A stretch of DNA of 64,000 nucleotides from Phycisphaerales bacterium. GTDB taxonomy: Bacteria > Planctomycetota > Phycisphaerae > Phycisphaerales > UBA1924. This document shows positions 6,678 to 16,039 of this stretch, in pieces (the stretch's first letter is position 1; each line of letters starts with the position of its first letter). Both the position numbers and the translations under genes were made by a program. Under the pieces are notes generated by a model. The model was not told the DNA's origin, did not search any database, and worked only from the letters and a program-made list of their open reading frames with translations. The stretch covers positions 41,578 through 105,577 of the forward strand of contig JALHOJ010000003.1 of assembly GCA_022843045.1 (NCBI GenBank), read 5' to 3'.

Positions 6678-9659
6678 CTACCGCTCGGTGCGCACTCGAA
6701 GCCGCCTTGCACGTTCGCGGAATGCCGATTCCCCGCCTTCTAAGATATCGCACACGAGCTTGCGGATCGGGGCCTCTTCGAGACCGCCTGACGTATATGT
6801 GATTTGAGGTAGCTGTCCAGGGAGGCGTGCTCCCGCAGACGCAACGATGACTTGGTCCGCATCGGTGTTGATGACTAGGTTCGCGTTGTGCGTGACCAGG
6901 ATGACCTGACGTTTGGCCTTTGCAGCACGGAAGAGCGGGACTAACTCGTCGTAAATGGACTTCGGGTCCAAGTTCTCTTCCGGCTGGTCAACGATCAGCG
7001 GACGGTCGTCCGCATCATCGAGTGCGAGATAGAGAAGCAGCAGCACGATCCCGCGCGTTCCGGGGGACAGCTTTCGGATATCTACACCGTCGTAGTCGAT
7101 GCTGTACTGCAGCGTAATGTGGTCGGTGCTGTACAGCCATTTGGCGAATCGCTTGAGCCAGTCCCGGTAGTTCGCCAGTTCAGACGGCGGAATCGTGCTT
7201 GGGCCCAGTAGTTCTTCGCGATTCTGCTGGAAGAACGTGGCCATTGCCGCGCCAACCGCTGCGGGATCACCCGCCTCCCACACCGCTTTTAGAGAGGTAT
7301 CGGCCAACTGCCTGAGCCGGCCGCGCCCCTTGAAAGTGCCCTGCACCCGGAGGTCGCGTAGGCTCTCGCCGCGCTCCGCCCACGCACCGAGATCGATGTG
7401 CCGCTTGACCGTAAAGGACAGCTTCGCGATGGCACCGACACCCTTTCCGATGCGGGCATGCAACGGCGCATAGAGGTCGGTCAGCACCTGCTGCTCCGAG
7501 ACGATTGATTCGAAAACCCGCACATACGTGGATTCGCGTTCTTGTTGCGCCGTTGCGATCCGCTGGTTGGCGCCTTCACAGTCTGTGAGCTTCTCTTTTA
7601 GTCTCGCAAGTGCAACGGTCTCTTCATCGATCCGCTTCGAAATCGCCGCAAACTTGCTCGCCGTGTCCTTGTCCACATTGACTATGCCCTGCACTCTCGC
7701 AATCTCAGCCTCAAGGATCGCCAATGGCTGTTCGTCAAGCTTGGCATCATTGGTGATGAATGGTGAGTTCTGATCGGCGTTCGGTGCCGGTGGCGTACCC
7801 TTCCAGTCCTTCGTGTCCTTCTCGTTCTGCGCTTGATTTGCCGTGATTGCGGCGTCTACGTCTCCCTTGAACTCGAGCAGGAATCGTTCCCAGTCCGTGT
7901 CCTTCAGCCCGCTAGGCTGGAACTTGGTCTTGGACTGTCGAAGCGTTTCCGGTCCCCTTCGCGTGCGGTGGTCTTGGACATCCTGTTTCAACGCCAGCAG
8001 GGATTGTTTTTGGTTGGCGAAGTATCGCAGGTACCCGCGTACCGTCTCCGCCGCCTGAGTCAGGGCCTCGAGCCGCTTCACGCGCTCCTCACTGCCCTTG
8101 GATACCAACTTTGCGCGATCGATCTTGTATCTCGCTATAAGGTTTGTCTTTTCGGTGATGGCAGCGCGGAGCGAGGGAACGAGCGTTTCCTTCTCTCTGT
8201 CCGCGCCAATCCGCTCAGACTGCTCGGCCAAGGCAGCGTCTTCAGCCTGCCGGGTTTGCCGAAGCACGGCCACGCGCAGATCGAGCAACTCATCGAAGTT
8301 CGACGTGCCGTCACGGTCGGTGAGCGGGTGTGCCTCATAGATTACCCGCTGAATCTCGTTGATGAGCCCATCGGTCACGCGATCTGCTGCGCAAAGTTCT
8401 TCGACGAACTGCTGGGAGAGATACCTCGCACGCGGATAGCTATCCGCACTTCCGGCTCGTCCCTCCTGGGGCTTGCGGTCCACTGACTCCCCCGACAGCC
8501 AGACCACCTTTGCGGTTACTCCCGTGAGCAGGTCCGCCGCCCTGCGAAGAAAGGAATTCTCGTTCTGGTGCTCCGAAAGCGAGTCACAGCCCAGCGAGAT
8601 CATCTCTGCAAGTGCAGACTTTCCGGAACCTCTCGCACCAATGATGGCAACAAGTCCCGGATTTAACGCGACCCTCGGCGTGCGTGCCCAGGCCGCACCC
8701 GCAATCTCAATCGAAGAAAGGGCCTGTGAAGAAATCGTTCCGCTCGGTGGTTGTGGGCCGACGAACGCTCGACCCCGCGGGTCGATCAAGGCCTGCCGTA
8801 GGGTGTCGAACGCGACCAGACCCTTCACCCACGTATAGCGATCTTCGGCGGGCGCGCCGACCTTTGAGAGATCGTGCGCATCGCAGCCGTGAATGCAGGG
8901 CTTCGGTCCCCCATACTTTTCTTCCAGTTCTTGGACCGTCGCCGCACCGTCTCCCAGCCAGAATGCCCGCTGGGCTGGGCTGCCCGCAAAGATGACGTGC
9001 GCAAACTTCTCGATCTCTGTGCGCAGTGTCGCGTCGGCACCATCACGAACGCCGGAGCTACCGTCCGTTTCAGCAGCCGCAACCCCAATCAGTATGTTCT
9101 CGCTGGCCCACGCGCTCTTCGTGAACGCGTCTCGCAGGTTGGACAACTCGACCTTGAACTGTTCCACGCCCTTCCTCATCGCGGCAATGCCGCTCAGTGA
9201 GCGGTCCGTATGTGTGCCGAGCTTCGTGAGGTCGGAATCGGTACAGGTGAACGTGTCGCCGCCGACTTCGAACTTTAGCCTGCTCATAAACCTCTTAGCT
9301 TCTTCGAGGTGAGTCGATGCGTCAGGGCAAATGAGCAGGTGAATATTGACGTACCTCCCCTTTACGGTCCCCACCGCCAACCGCATCTCAACGTTTGCGA
9401 AGATGAGCCGAACTTGCGGCAGCCGGCCTTTGGCCTTCTCTGCCACAACTCGTTCGTATGTTGCCAGCGAGCAATAGTCCGTTATGCCTAAGGCAGCAAT
9501 CACGGGGCTAGCCTGTTCGATCTTCGTGAGATACCGCTCCCACGCGTCAGGTCCCGTGAAATGATCGCTCAGGTGCGTTCCCGGTGCATGGATATGCGGG
9601 TCCCAGCGATGCCAATGGGATCCGGAGTTCGGTTGTGGTGGGGTTGATGTCCCGCTCAT
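6678..9659 (-). CDS. TrlF-type PHP domain plus SMC-like ATPase
   Basis: A 993-residue protein, probably cytoplasmic. The N-terminus (residues 1-310) is a PHP phosphoesterase/nuclease-like domain: WDPHIHAPGTHLSDHF gives the metal-binding DxHxH, with further ligands likely in ALGITDY and IHGCDAHD. Then comes an SMC/RecF-type ATPase split by about 400 residues of charged coiled coil. Walker A GARGSGKSALAE is near residue 340, a signature-like LSPGTRGIVLLLL leads to Walker B LIVDQPEENLDP near 890, and an H-loop VILVTHNANL near 920. This matches the TrlF family of AAA-like ATPases. I chose ATG 9659 (MSGTSTPPQPN) because the frame above it runs through an intergenic palindrome. GC content looks lower than its neighbours and decayed genes and palindromes flank it, suggesting acquisition by transfer. 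Nucleic-acid cleavage for phage defence is inference. Confidence 0.82.
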   Translation of the reverse strand: MSGTSTPPQPNSGSHWHRWDPHIHAPGTHLSDHFTGPDAWERYLTKIEQASPVIAALGITDYCSLATYERVVAEKAKGRLPQVRLIFANVEMRLAVGTVKGRYVNIHLLICPDASTHLEEAKRFMSRLKFEVGGDTFTCTDSDLTKLGTHTDRSLSGIAAMRKGVEQFKVELSNLRDAFTKSAWASENILIGVAAAETDGSSGVRDGADATLRTEIEKFAHVIFAGSPAQRAFWLGDGAATVQELEEKYGGPKPCIHGCDAHDLSKVGAPAEDRYTWVKGLVAFDTLRQALIDPRGRAFVGPQPPSGTISSQALSSIEIAGAAWARTPRVALNPGLVAIIGARGSGKSALAEMISLGCDSLSEHQNENSFLRRAADLLTGVTAKVVWLSGESVDRKPQEGRAGSADSYPRARYLSQQFVEELCAADRVTDGLINEIQRVIYEAHPLTDRDGTSNFDELLDLRVAVLRQTRQAEDAALAEQSERIGADREKETLVPSLRAAITEKTNLIARYKIDRAKLVSKGSEERVKRLEALTQAAETVRGYLRYFANQKQSLLALKQDVQDHRTRRGPETLRQSKTKFQPSGLKDTDWERFLLEFKGDVDAAITANQAQNEKDTKDWKGTPPAPNADQNSPFITNDAKLDEQPLAILEAEIARVQGIVNVDKDTASKFAAISKRIDEETVALARLKEKLTDCEGANQRIATAQQERESTYVRVFESIVSEQQVLTDLYAPLHARIGKGVGAIAKLSFTVKRHIDLGAWAERGESLRDLRVQGTFKGRGRLRQLADTSLKAVWEAGDPAAVGAAMATFFQQNREELLGPSTIPPSELANYRDWLKRFAKWLYSTDHITLQYSIDYDGVDIRKLSPGTRGIVLLLLYLALDDADDRPLIVDQPEENLDPKSIYDELVPLFRAAKAKRQVILVTHNANLVINTDADQVIVASAGARLPGQLPQITYTSGGLEEAPIRKLVCDILEGGESAFRERARRLRVRTER

Positions 9660-9698
9660 TCGCGGGTCAATAGTACCAACTCTGGAGGGTCGTTCCGA

Positions 9699-9870
9699 TG
9701 CCGGGGCTGCCGCCCCCGGCACCCCCGCTTAAGGCACTCGGAGCGCACGACCAGCGCGGCGGGCGGTTCCCTTCCGGGCCGGGAGAGGTGCGGAGAGGGC
9801 GGCACGCCCTCTCTGCATCAGCCGTCATGACTCGTCGCGCGCCGATGCCGGGGGCTGCCGCCCCCCGGCA
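9699..9870. repeat. Two copies of a GC-rich palindrome
   Basis: Two hairpins share one consensus. Bases 9699-9721 have stems TGCCGGGG and CCCCGGCA around CTGCCGC, and 9846-9870 have stems TGCCGGGGG and CCCCCGGCA. Each is followed by a run of C and then GCT. A third partial copy follows near 9905-9942. They fill the otherwise geneless stretch 9660-10076 upstream of the TrlF gene, and resemble REP-type extragenic palindromes. Confidence 0.65.
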
Positions 9871-9979
9871 CCCCCCGCTGGGATGCGTGAAGGAGCGCGA
9901 AGCGTGTGGGGCTGCCGCCCTCGCGGGCCTGCGCCCCCCGCTTCAAAGAACTAACGGGCGTGGCCCGCGCGTCAAACCG

Positions 9980-10011
9980 CATCGATGTTGCTCAAGGCAG
10001 CAACATCGATG
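9980..10011. repeat. Perfect 13-bp inverted repeat
   Basis: CATCGATGTTGCT at 9980-9992 and AGCAACATCGATG at 9999-10011 flank a six-base loop. It lies about 65 bases beyond the stop codon of the leftward gene at 10077, where a terminator would be expected, but no T-run follows on that strand. It could be a Rho-independent-like transcript end or a protein-binding site. Confidence 0.6.
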
Positions 10012-10076
10012 GCACGGGCGGCGGCATCGAGGGCATGGGGGGAGTGGGGGGTGTCGGGGCTTGGGGGGGCGTTGGG

Positions 10077-11774
10077 TTACTCGTACTTGCCCTTCACCGT
10101 GTACGCGAAGTCCATCAGTGTGGCCACGTCCTTGGCGTTCTTCTTTTCGAGGTCGCTCAACTGCTTGATGAGCGGCGTTGGGTTGTCCACGGCCATGCCG
10201 CCCAGCAGGCGGAACTTGTGGTTCAGGATGTCCTTGAGGTCGGCCCGGTAGGTGGCGGGGGCGCGGTCGTTGCGGGCGTGGCCGCCGGGGTACATGACCA
10301 GGCCGCTGTCGAAGGCCTCATCTTGTTCGTCGGTGATGATGATGCTGGTGGGGATGCCATCGGGGTACTTGGCGTCGTAGTCGCTGCCGCCGTGTTCGAA
10401 GCTCATCTTCTGCATCAGGGCGCGGGTGACGGGGTGGTACAGGGCATCGTGCGTGAAGTCGTTGGGGCTGAGCATCAGGTCCTTCCACGTCATGGGCTTC
10501 TTGTGGCCCGCGGCTCGCAGTTCCAGGGCGGTGCGGAGCATGGTGCAGACCAGGTACAGCATGCTGTGGTCGGCGGATTGGCGGGTCTTGGGGTCGCGCT
10601 TGGCGGGGTCGCCGATGATGCCGAAGGCCGGCTCGTACGCGCGGACCCGCATGGCCTTGATGCAGTCGCCGGTCTGATCGTCGAGCAGGTGCGGCTGGGC
10701 GTTGATCAGGTTGATCAGGCCCTGCAGCGCGCCCGCGCTCTGGTGTTCGTAGAGGCCGAGCTTGAAGTGCATGCCCATCACGGCGAAGTCGCTGCCCGAG
10801 CGAGCCAGATACAGATCGAAGGGGCTGGCGTAGTCCTTGCCCTTGATGGCATCGGGAATGCCCGTGCCCGCGCTTTCGGTCTTGGTGAAGAGCTGGCCCG
10901 GTCCCTGGAACAAGCGGAAGATCGCTTCGGGGTTGCGGAAGATGTCGCGGGGGCCCAGGAAGCCCATCATGCTGCGCCGCACGGCCATGATCGCGGCTTC
11001 GGTGCTGATCGCCGCGCTCGCGCCCTTGCTGTCGGAGAGCTGCTTGCCCGCGCGGATGGCGCGGAAGGGGATGTAGTGGGCGATCACCATGCCGATGGCA
11101 GACTCGATCTGCTCGGCGGTCGCGCCCATCATCGCGCCGAAGGTCGCCGCGCTGCCGATCGCGCCGTGGACGACGTGGTCGATCTTGTACGACTTCAAGC
11201 TGAACGCCTCGGCGAGGCGGCCGCGGATCTCGTCCAGCAGGATCATGCCGCGGAGGGCGTATGCGCCGTCCTTGCCGCGCAATTGGGCCGCCGCGAGGGC
11301 CACGGCGTAGAAGTCGTTGTGCCCGAACTCGCCCGCGGTCTGCTTGCGATCGGGGTTGTAGCCGAAGTTGGTCCCGTTGCTGTCCCACTCACGCACGGCG
11401 GCGCAGTTGGCGACGATGGCCTTCTCGACCTGAACATCGATGGTGCTGCCGAAGCAGGGCACGCCGCTGCGGATGGTCGTCCCCGGCTTGGCCCAAGGCA
11501 CGCCTTGCATGCTGCCCATGCCGCTCACGGGCGTGCGATAGAACATCGCTTCATCGCGCAGGAGCGTGGGGGCGTTGGTCCCCAGCGCGAGGGCGGAGAC
11601 GCCGCAGATGCAGGCATCGGTGAAGAACCAGTTGGTGCGTTCGAGCACGGACTTGTCGGGCTCGCCGCGCTTGCCGGGCGTGTCGGACATGAAGTCGATG
11701 GCGTACTGGGCGAGGCCCAGGGCTTGGTTGGTGTCGCGGGGGAGGGTGACGAACTGGTTGGTGGCGGGGGGCAT
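10077..11774 (-). CDS. MmgE/PrpD family protein (2-methylcitrate dehydratase-like)
   Basis: A 565-residue cytoplasmic protein of the MmgE/PrpD superfamily, whose known members dehydrate 2-methylcitrate or isomerise/decarboxylate related acids. Supporting segments are NPDRKQTAGEFGHNDFYAVA, KSYKIDHVVHGAIGSAATFG and the helical-core segment around ADHSMLYLVCTMLRTALELR. It is longer than typical PrpD (about 480), with extra sequence after residue 480 (TDEQDEAFDSGLVMYPGGHA). Start ATG 11774 (MPPATNQFV) is preceded by GGAG at a good distance; upstream in-frame ATGs lack one. No prpB or prpC lies nearby, so involvement in propionate catabolism is not supported by context and the exact substrate is unknown. 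Confidence 0.85.
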   Translation of the reverse strand: MPPATNQFVTLPRDTNQALGLAQYAIDFMSDTPGKRGEPDKSVLERTNWFFTDACICGVSALALGTNAPTLLRDEAMFYRTPVSGMGSMQGVPWAKPGTTIRSGVPCFGSTIDVQVEKAIVANCAAVREWDSNGTNFGYNPDRKQTAGEFGHNDFYAVALAAAQLRGKDGAYALRGMILLDEIRGRLAEAFSLKSYKIDHVVHGAIGSAATFGAMMGATAEQIESAIGMVIAHYIPFRAIRAGKQLSDSKGASAAISTEAAIMAVRRSMMGFLGPRDIFRNPEAIFRLFQGPGQLFTKTESAGTGIPDAIKGKDYASPFDLYLARSGSDFAVMGMHFKLGLYEHQSAGALQGLINLINAQPHLLDDQTGDCIKAMRVRAYEPAFGIIGDPAKRDPKTRQSADHSMLYLVCTMLRTALELRAAGHKKPMTWKDLMLSPNDFTHDALYHPVTRALMQKMSFEHGGSDYDAKYPDGIPTSIIITDEQDEAFDSGLVMYPGGHARNDRAPATYRADLKDILNHKFRLLGGMAVDNPTPLIKQLSDLEKKNAKDVATLMDFAYTVKGKYE

Positions 11775-11954
11775 GGGGGCTCCGAAGTCTGCGGTTGAAC
11801 TCGCGGCGTTGATGCGCATCGCGAGGGGGGCCGAGTGTACGAATTGAGAGGCGATGCGGCCCGAGGCCGGGCGGCGGGGCCGCGAGCCCGTGCGCAAGTG
11901 GTTGGAATGCCAACGCCTGCGCGAATGGCCCGGGACCGAAATTCCCGCGCTATT

Positions 11955-12344
11955 TCAGGCCTTGAGGCGTCCCCAGACGCTGACGGCCACGCCCGCGAAG
12001 ACCAGCACGAAGGCCAGGGCATCGGTGGCGCGGAGCTTTTCCTTGAGCACGACGTAGCTGATGACGGTGAAGACCACCAGCGTGATGGCTTCCTGGATCA
12101 CCTTGAGCTGCGGCGCGGCGAAGGGGCCGCCGAAGTTGGTGTGGCCCAGACGATTCGCGGGCACCTGCAGCATGTACTCGGGCAGCGCGAGCAGCCACGA
12201 GACCAGGATGGGCATGGCAAGCGCGGCGAAGGTCAGGCCCAGCTTGTGGTCCTTGAACCACTTGAGGTGGCCATACCACGCGAGGTTCATGAAGACGTTG
12301 GAGAGGATGAGCAGGCCGACGCAGGCGAGGGCGCGGGAGTTCAT
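11955..12344 (-). CDS. DMT-superfamily membrane protein, DUF486
   Basis: A 129-residue integral membrane protein with four hydrophobic segments (about 5-22, 38-55, 85-102, 108-125). The segment AWYGHLKWF near residue 22 and the TLVVFTVISYVVLKEKLRAT stretch are typical of DUF486, a four-helix family of the drug/metabolite transporter superfamily. Length is normal for the family. No substrate is known. It starts 21 bases after the stop of the kinase at 12366-15089 and reads the same way, so the two may share a transcript. Confidence 0.82.
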   Translation of the reverse strand: MNSRALACVGLLILSNVFMNLAWYGHLKWFKDHKLGLTFAALAMPILVSWLLALPEYMLQVPANRLGHTNFGGPFAAPQLKVIQEAITLVVFTVISYVVLKEKLRATDALAFVLVFAGVAVSVWGRLKA

Positions 12345-12365
12345 GGCGGAGGAACGCTAGGCGAT

Positions 12366-15089
12366 TTAGCGCACGCGCATGGCGTTCCAGCGAGCGCGGG
12401 CCTGCGTCGCAAGGCGCGAGGCGGGCCATGTCGGGCCCATGTCCCGCGCGAAGCACTCGGCTTCCTGCACGTCGAACTCGATGGCTTGTGCCGCTTCGGG
12501 CGAAAGAGTGCCCGCGGCTTGGGCAACATCCATCCGGCACTGGGCCAGCTCGCTGCGGCGGATCAGCTCGACCCACGCGACATTGCGTTCGATGTTCACG
12601 CGAAGCGACGCGTGGTAGCGGTCTTCGATGATCCGCTGCGCCCGCGCGGGCTCGCCCAGCAGCCGCCCCGCCCACGCGTAGAGCAGTTCGTGATAGACCG
12701 CCCAGCCGTCAAATCTGGCCATGAGCTCGGGCGTGCCCTCGTACGCGGCCCTCGCGAGCGCGGCGGCCTCGGGCAGGCTCTTCCCCTGCGCCAGCAGCAC
12801 CCGCGCGACCCGCCCCTGGGCCTTGGTGGTGTACTGCGAGGTCGGTCCCAGCATGGAACTTGCGCCAAAGAGCTGCTGGCGTGCGGCCCACTCCGCGGTT
12901 TCATAGTCCCCCAGCTGCATCGCGACAAAGTACATGCCTCCCCACCATTCGTACGTCGAGGGATCCAGCCCGCCCCATTGCCGCGTGGATCGCTCTGCGC
13001 CCTCGCCAAGCGTCTGCAGCGCGCCGAAGAAGTCGCCCGCGGCCCGCTGCTGGCTCTGCATCTCGAAGAGCACGCCGTTGAGGGGATCGTCGCGGGTGTC
13101 GGTGATGGACTCCGCGGCGGCGAGCAGCGCGGGGAAGCGCTCGAGCGCGGCACGTGGCCCTCGCTCCCCACCCAGGATGCGTGCGTCCATCAGGTCGTGC
13201 AGCAGGAAGGTGACAGGCTTGATGTTGGAGCGATCCTTGATCGCGTCCCGGCGGGCGGCGAGCAATTCGCGGGCTTGAGCGGTGTTGTTCTGAAACAACG
13301 CGGCTGTGCAGAGGGACTCGAGGAACGACTCAGCCATTGGATCCGAGGCGGGGTCGTCCAGTTGATTGAGGTACTCCATCGCCTGTCTGCCCTTGGGCAA
13401 GAGGCGATAGTTGGAGGAGTTGAACTCTTCACTCATCGCGAGCAAAAGGGCCTGCAGCGAGCGAGGATCCTTCAATCCGAACGCACGTTCCGTCGCCGCT
13501 TGGGCCCGTACCGCCATCGCGCCGGAACGCTGATCCGCGACGTCCGATGCGGAGCGAGCAATCAGCAGCGCGACTTCGGCCTGCAGTTGGGGATCGTTGG
13601 GGAAGGAGCTCTCAATCTGACCGCTCGCGGTGTGAAGAAGATCGCCCACGCTGGGCGCGCTGCCGGGGCGGGCGGAGGTGGGCCAGTGTGTTGACGTGTC
13701 GAGTTCTTCGAGGGGCGTGCGGCCCAGGCCCGGGAACGGATCCGCGCTGCGGACCATCTGGGTGAGGAAGTCCGAAACATGGCGGGCCCGAGTGGCTTCT
13801 TCGAGCGCCCGCCGTTCGCTGGCGCGGGACTTGGTGAGCCCGACTGCCAGACCACCAGCGCCGACGGCGAGCGCGACGGCGACGGTGAGGGCGACGCCCA
13901 CGAGCAGCTTGTTGCGCTTGGCAAACAGCGTGGCCTGTCGCGCCAGCGAGGCTCTGCGAGCGAGAACAGGCTCGTACGCGAGGATGTGGCGGAGGTCCGC
14001 CGCGAACTGCTCGACGGATTGGTAGCGATCGGCGGTTTCGTGGGCGATGGCTTTGGCGACGACGGTTTCGACGTCGCCCTTGCAGTCGGCACGGATGGTG
14101 CCCAGGAGCTTGGGCGGCTTGCCGCGGATGATGGATCGCGCGGTGGCGGGCGTCATGTGGGCCTGGCCAAAGGCGGGTGCTCGCGCGAGCAGTTCGTAGA
14201 GCGTGATGCCCAGCGCGTACACGTCCGCGCGGATGTCGACCGCGTGCATGCCCATTTCGAACGCTTCGGGCGGGAGGTACGCGGGCGTGCCGACCAAATC
14301 GCCCGCCTGCGTGTTGGTGCGGGCGTGGGAAGCCTGCTGGTTGGCGTCGGCGAGACGCGCCACGCCAAAGTCGATGACCTTGGGCACGCCCTGCTTGTCG
14401 ATGAGGATGTTCGCGGGCTTGATGTCGCGGTGCAGCACGCCCTTCTGGTGGCCATGGTGCACAGCGTCGCAAATGGTGGCAAACAGCGCCAGCAGCGTGC
14501 GAAGATCAAGGTTGGTCGCCCGAACGTACGCGTCCAGCGTCCGCGCTCCGTCGACCAACTCCATCGCGAAAAACGGCAGCGACAGCGGCTGCCCGGGCGC
14601 CTGCTGCACGCCCGCTTCATACACCCGCGCGACGTTGGGATGATCCAAGCGTGCGAGCGTGGAGGCTTCGGCTTCAAACCGCCGGCGGGCCGCCGCGCTG
14701 GACAGGCCCACGCTCAGCAGCTTGATCGCGACCGGACGCTGCAGCGCAGTGTCAAAGGCTTCAAACACCGCGCCCATGCCGCCCGTGCCGATGTTGGCCC
14801 CGATGCGATAGCGGCCGACCATTGCGCCCTCCGCAACGGGCACCGCGGCGAGGGCCTCAGAGAGCGTCAGTGCGGGAACGCCCGCGTCATTCAGGGCGTC
14901 GCCCGCCGTTTCGTACGAACGAAGCAGCGCGACCACTTCCCCGCGCAGCGATTCATCGCCCTGGCAGGAACTCTCGACAAACGAGGCCCGCTGGGCGCTG
15001 GGCAGTTCGAGCGCATCGCCGACGATCGCCTTGGTGCGCCGCCAGAGGCCACTGGGCGAGGAGGCGGGGATGTCTTGGGCGGTGGGCAT
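12366..15089 (-). CDS. Serine/threonine protein kinase with C-terminal repeat region
   Basis: A 907-residue bacterial Hanks-type kinase. Residues 1-70 form an N-terminal helical region. The kinase domain runs from about 70 to 370: glycine loop IGTGGMGAVFEAFD, lysine in VAIKLLSVGL, catalytic loop HRDIKPANILID, DFGVARLAD, and activation segment GTPAYLPPEAF. One membrane segment (LVGVALTVAVALAVGAGGLA) lies near residue 395, followed by about 490 residues of helical repeats of TPR character outside the kinase. ATG 15089 (MPTAQDIPA) fits the family start. It follows the ECF sigma gene, separated only by a palindrome, reproducing the planctomycete pairing in which the sigma factor and this kinase type act together. 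The signal sensed is unknown. Confidence 0.92.
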   Translation of the reverse strand: MPTAQDIPASSPSGLWRRTKAIVGDALELPSAQRASFVESSCQGDESLRGEVVALLRSYETAGDALNDAGVPALTLSEALAAVPVAEGAMVGRYRIGANIGTGGMGAVFEAFDTALQRPVAIKLLSVGLSSAAARRRFEAEASTLARLDHPNVARVYEAGVQQAPGQPLSLPFFAMELVDGARTLDAYVRATNLDLRTLLALFATICDAVHHGHQKGVLHRDIKPANILIDKQGVPKVIDFGVARLADANQQASHARTNTQAGDLVGTPAYLPPEAFEMGMHAVDIRADVYALGITLYELLARAPAFGQAHMTPATARSIIRGKPPKLLGTIRADCKGDVETVVAKAIAHETADRYQSVEQFAADLRHILAYEPVLARRASLARQATLFAKRNKLLVGVALTVAVALAVGAGGLAVGLTKSRASERRALEEATRARHVSDFLTQMVRSADPFPGLGRTPLEELDTSTHWPTSARPGSAPSVGDLLHTASGQIESSFPNDPQLQAEVALLIARSASDVADQRSGAMAVRAQAATERAFGLKDPRSLQALLLAMSEEFNSSNYRLLPKGRQAMEYLNQLDDPASDPMAESFLESLCTAALFQNNTAQARELLAARRDAIKDRSNIKPVTFLLHDLMDARILGGERGPRAALERFPALLAAAESITDTRDDPLNGVLFEMQSQQRAAGDFFGALQTLGEGAERSTRQWGGLDPSTYEWWGGMYFVAMQLGDYETAEWAARQQLFGASSMLGPTSQYTTKAQGRVARVLLAQGKSLPEAAALARAAYEGTPELMARFDGWAVYHELLYAWAGRLLGEPARAQRIIEDRYHASLRVNIERNVAWVELIRRSELAQCRMDVAQAAGTLSPEAAQAIEFDVQEAECFARDMGPTWPASRLATQARARWNAMRVR

Positions 15090-15103
15090 GGGGTCGGCAG
15101 TTC

Positions 15104-15188
15104 GTGATGAGTGCGGAGTGATGAGTGCAAAGTGATGCGGTGGCACCCGCCTTGCCATGTTCATCATCCATCACTCATCATTCATCAC
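15104..15188. repeat. Palindrome built from GTGATGAGTG words
   Basis: The left arm 15104-15137 repeats GATGAGTG/AGTGATG, and the right arm 15162-15188 carries the inverse (CATCACTCATCATTCATCAC). The arms are imperfect and about 27 bp long. It lies between the sigma gene stop and the kinase start, within what is probably one transcript, so it could form a strong mRNA hairpin that tunes the sigma-to-kinase ratio. That role is inference. Confidence 0.6.
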
Positions 15189-15242
15189 TCTTGCAAACGG
15201 GTTCTCTCTCAATCCCGCAAAACTTCAACGGATCTCGATTCT

Positions 15243-15914
15243 CTACTCTCGCTCCACGTGCTCGCGCATATGTCGCAGCAGCCACGCCCGCGCGACCATC
15301 CAATCGCGGTTGATCGTGCGGGCACTCTTGGAAAGGGCCAGCGCGGTTTCGTCGAGCGTCAGCCCCGCGAAGTACCGCAGGTGCACCACCTGCGCGAGTT
15401 CGCTGTCCTGGGTTTCCAAGGCCTTCATCGCGTCCTCCAGTGCCAGCCAGTCGATCGCGTCCGTAGCAACCTCCGGTCCCGAGTCGTTCGGAGGGCGGGC
15501 GCTGTCGGCGGGCTGGTCCCACTGTTCTAGCGAGAACTTGCGAACATTCCCGCCACGTTTTGATCCGCGCTTGGCCCGGGCCCGGTCGACGAGGATGCGG
15601 CGCATGGCCAGCGCGGCGGCGGCGAAGAAGTGTTTGCGGTCGTTCCAGGGCTGTTCGCTGCGGACCAGCCGCAGATACGCCTCGTGGACGAGCGCGGTGG
15701 GCTGTATGGTCTGTCCCGCGGGCTCAGACGCCAGCTTGGCCCGGGCCAGTTCGCGAAGATGCTCGTACACAAGCGGCAAAAGTTGCTCGGTCGCGGCAGG
15801 GTCGCCCTTTCCCGCGGCCTCCAACAAGCTCTGAAGACCGGCTACGTCGCCAAAGGTTGACGGCGATTGCCCAAGGCTGGTGGGCGGCGGGTTGGAAGGG
15901 GGATCGGAACGCAC
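15243..15914 (-). CDS. ECF-type RNA polymerase sigma factor
   Basis: About 223 residues with sigma-70 region 2 (LLPLVYEHLRELARAKL, IQPTALVHEAYLRL) and region 4 (HLRYFAGLTLDETALALSKS followed by ARTINRDWMVARAWL). This is the planctomycete/proteobacterial ECF group (TIGR02999-like). No other start is well supported. GTG 15914 (VRSDPPSNPP) was chosen because the open frame above it runs through the terminator hairpin of atpG at 16011-16039 and has no family resemblance. No ribosome binding site is obvious. The next gene is a Ser/Thr kinase with TPR-like repeats, so the sigma factor is probably controlled by that kinase rather than by a classical anti-sigma factor, none of which is visible. Confidence 0.88.
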   Translation of the reverse strand: MRSDPPSNPPPTSLGQSPSTFGDVAGLQSLLEAAGKGDPAATEQLLPLVYEHLRELARAKLASEPAGQTIQPTALVHEAYLRLVRSEQPWNDRKHFFAAAALAMRRILVDRARAKRGSKRGGNVRKFSLEQWDQPADSARPPNDSGPEVATDAIDWLALEDAMKALETQDSELAQVVHLRYFAGLTLDETALALSKSARTINRDWMVARAWLLRHMREHVERE

Positions 15915-16010
15915 GTTCAGGTGATTATCCGGCTGGACGGTCAGCTGGGGTGAAGCAGACTCGTGAAATCGTACAACAGAACTGGCGTTTCGCAGCGCGA
16001 ATGCAAAGAA

Positions 16011-16039
16011 AACGGGTCCCGCACGATGCGGGACCCGTT
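16011..16039 (-). terminator. Rho-independent terminator of atpG
   Basis: A perfect 13-bp stem (AACGGGTCCCGCA with TGCGGGACCCGTT) and a three-base loop, followed on the leftward strand by TTCTTTGC. It lies 65 bases beyond the atpG stop codon and upstream of the ECF sigma start, so it separates the two transcripts. Confidence 0.88.
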
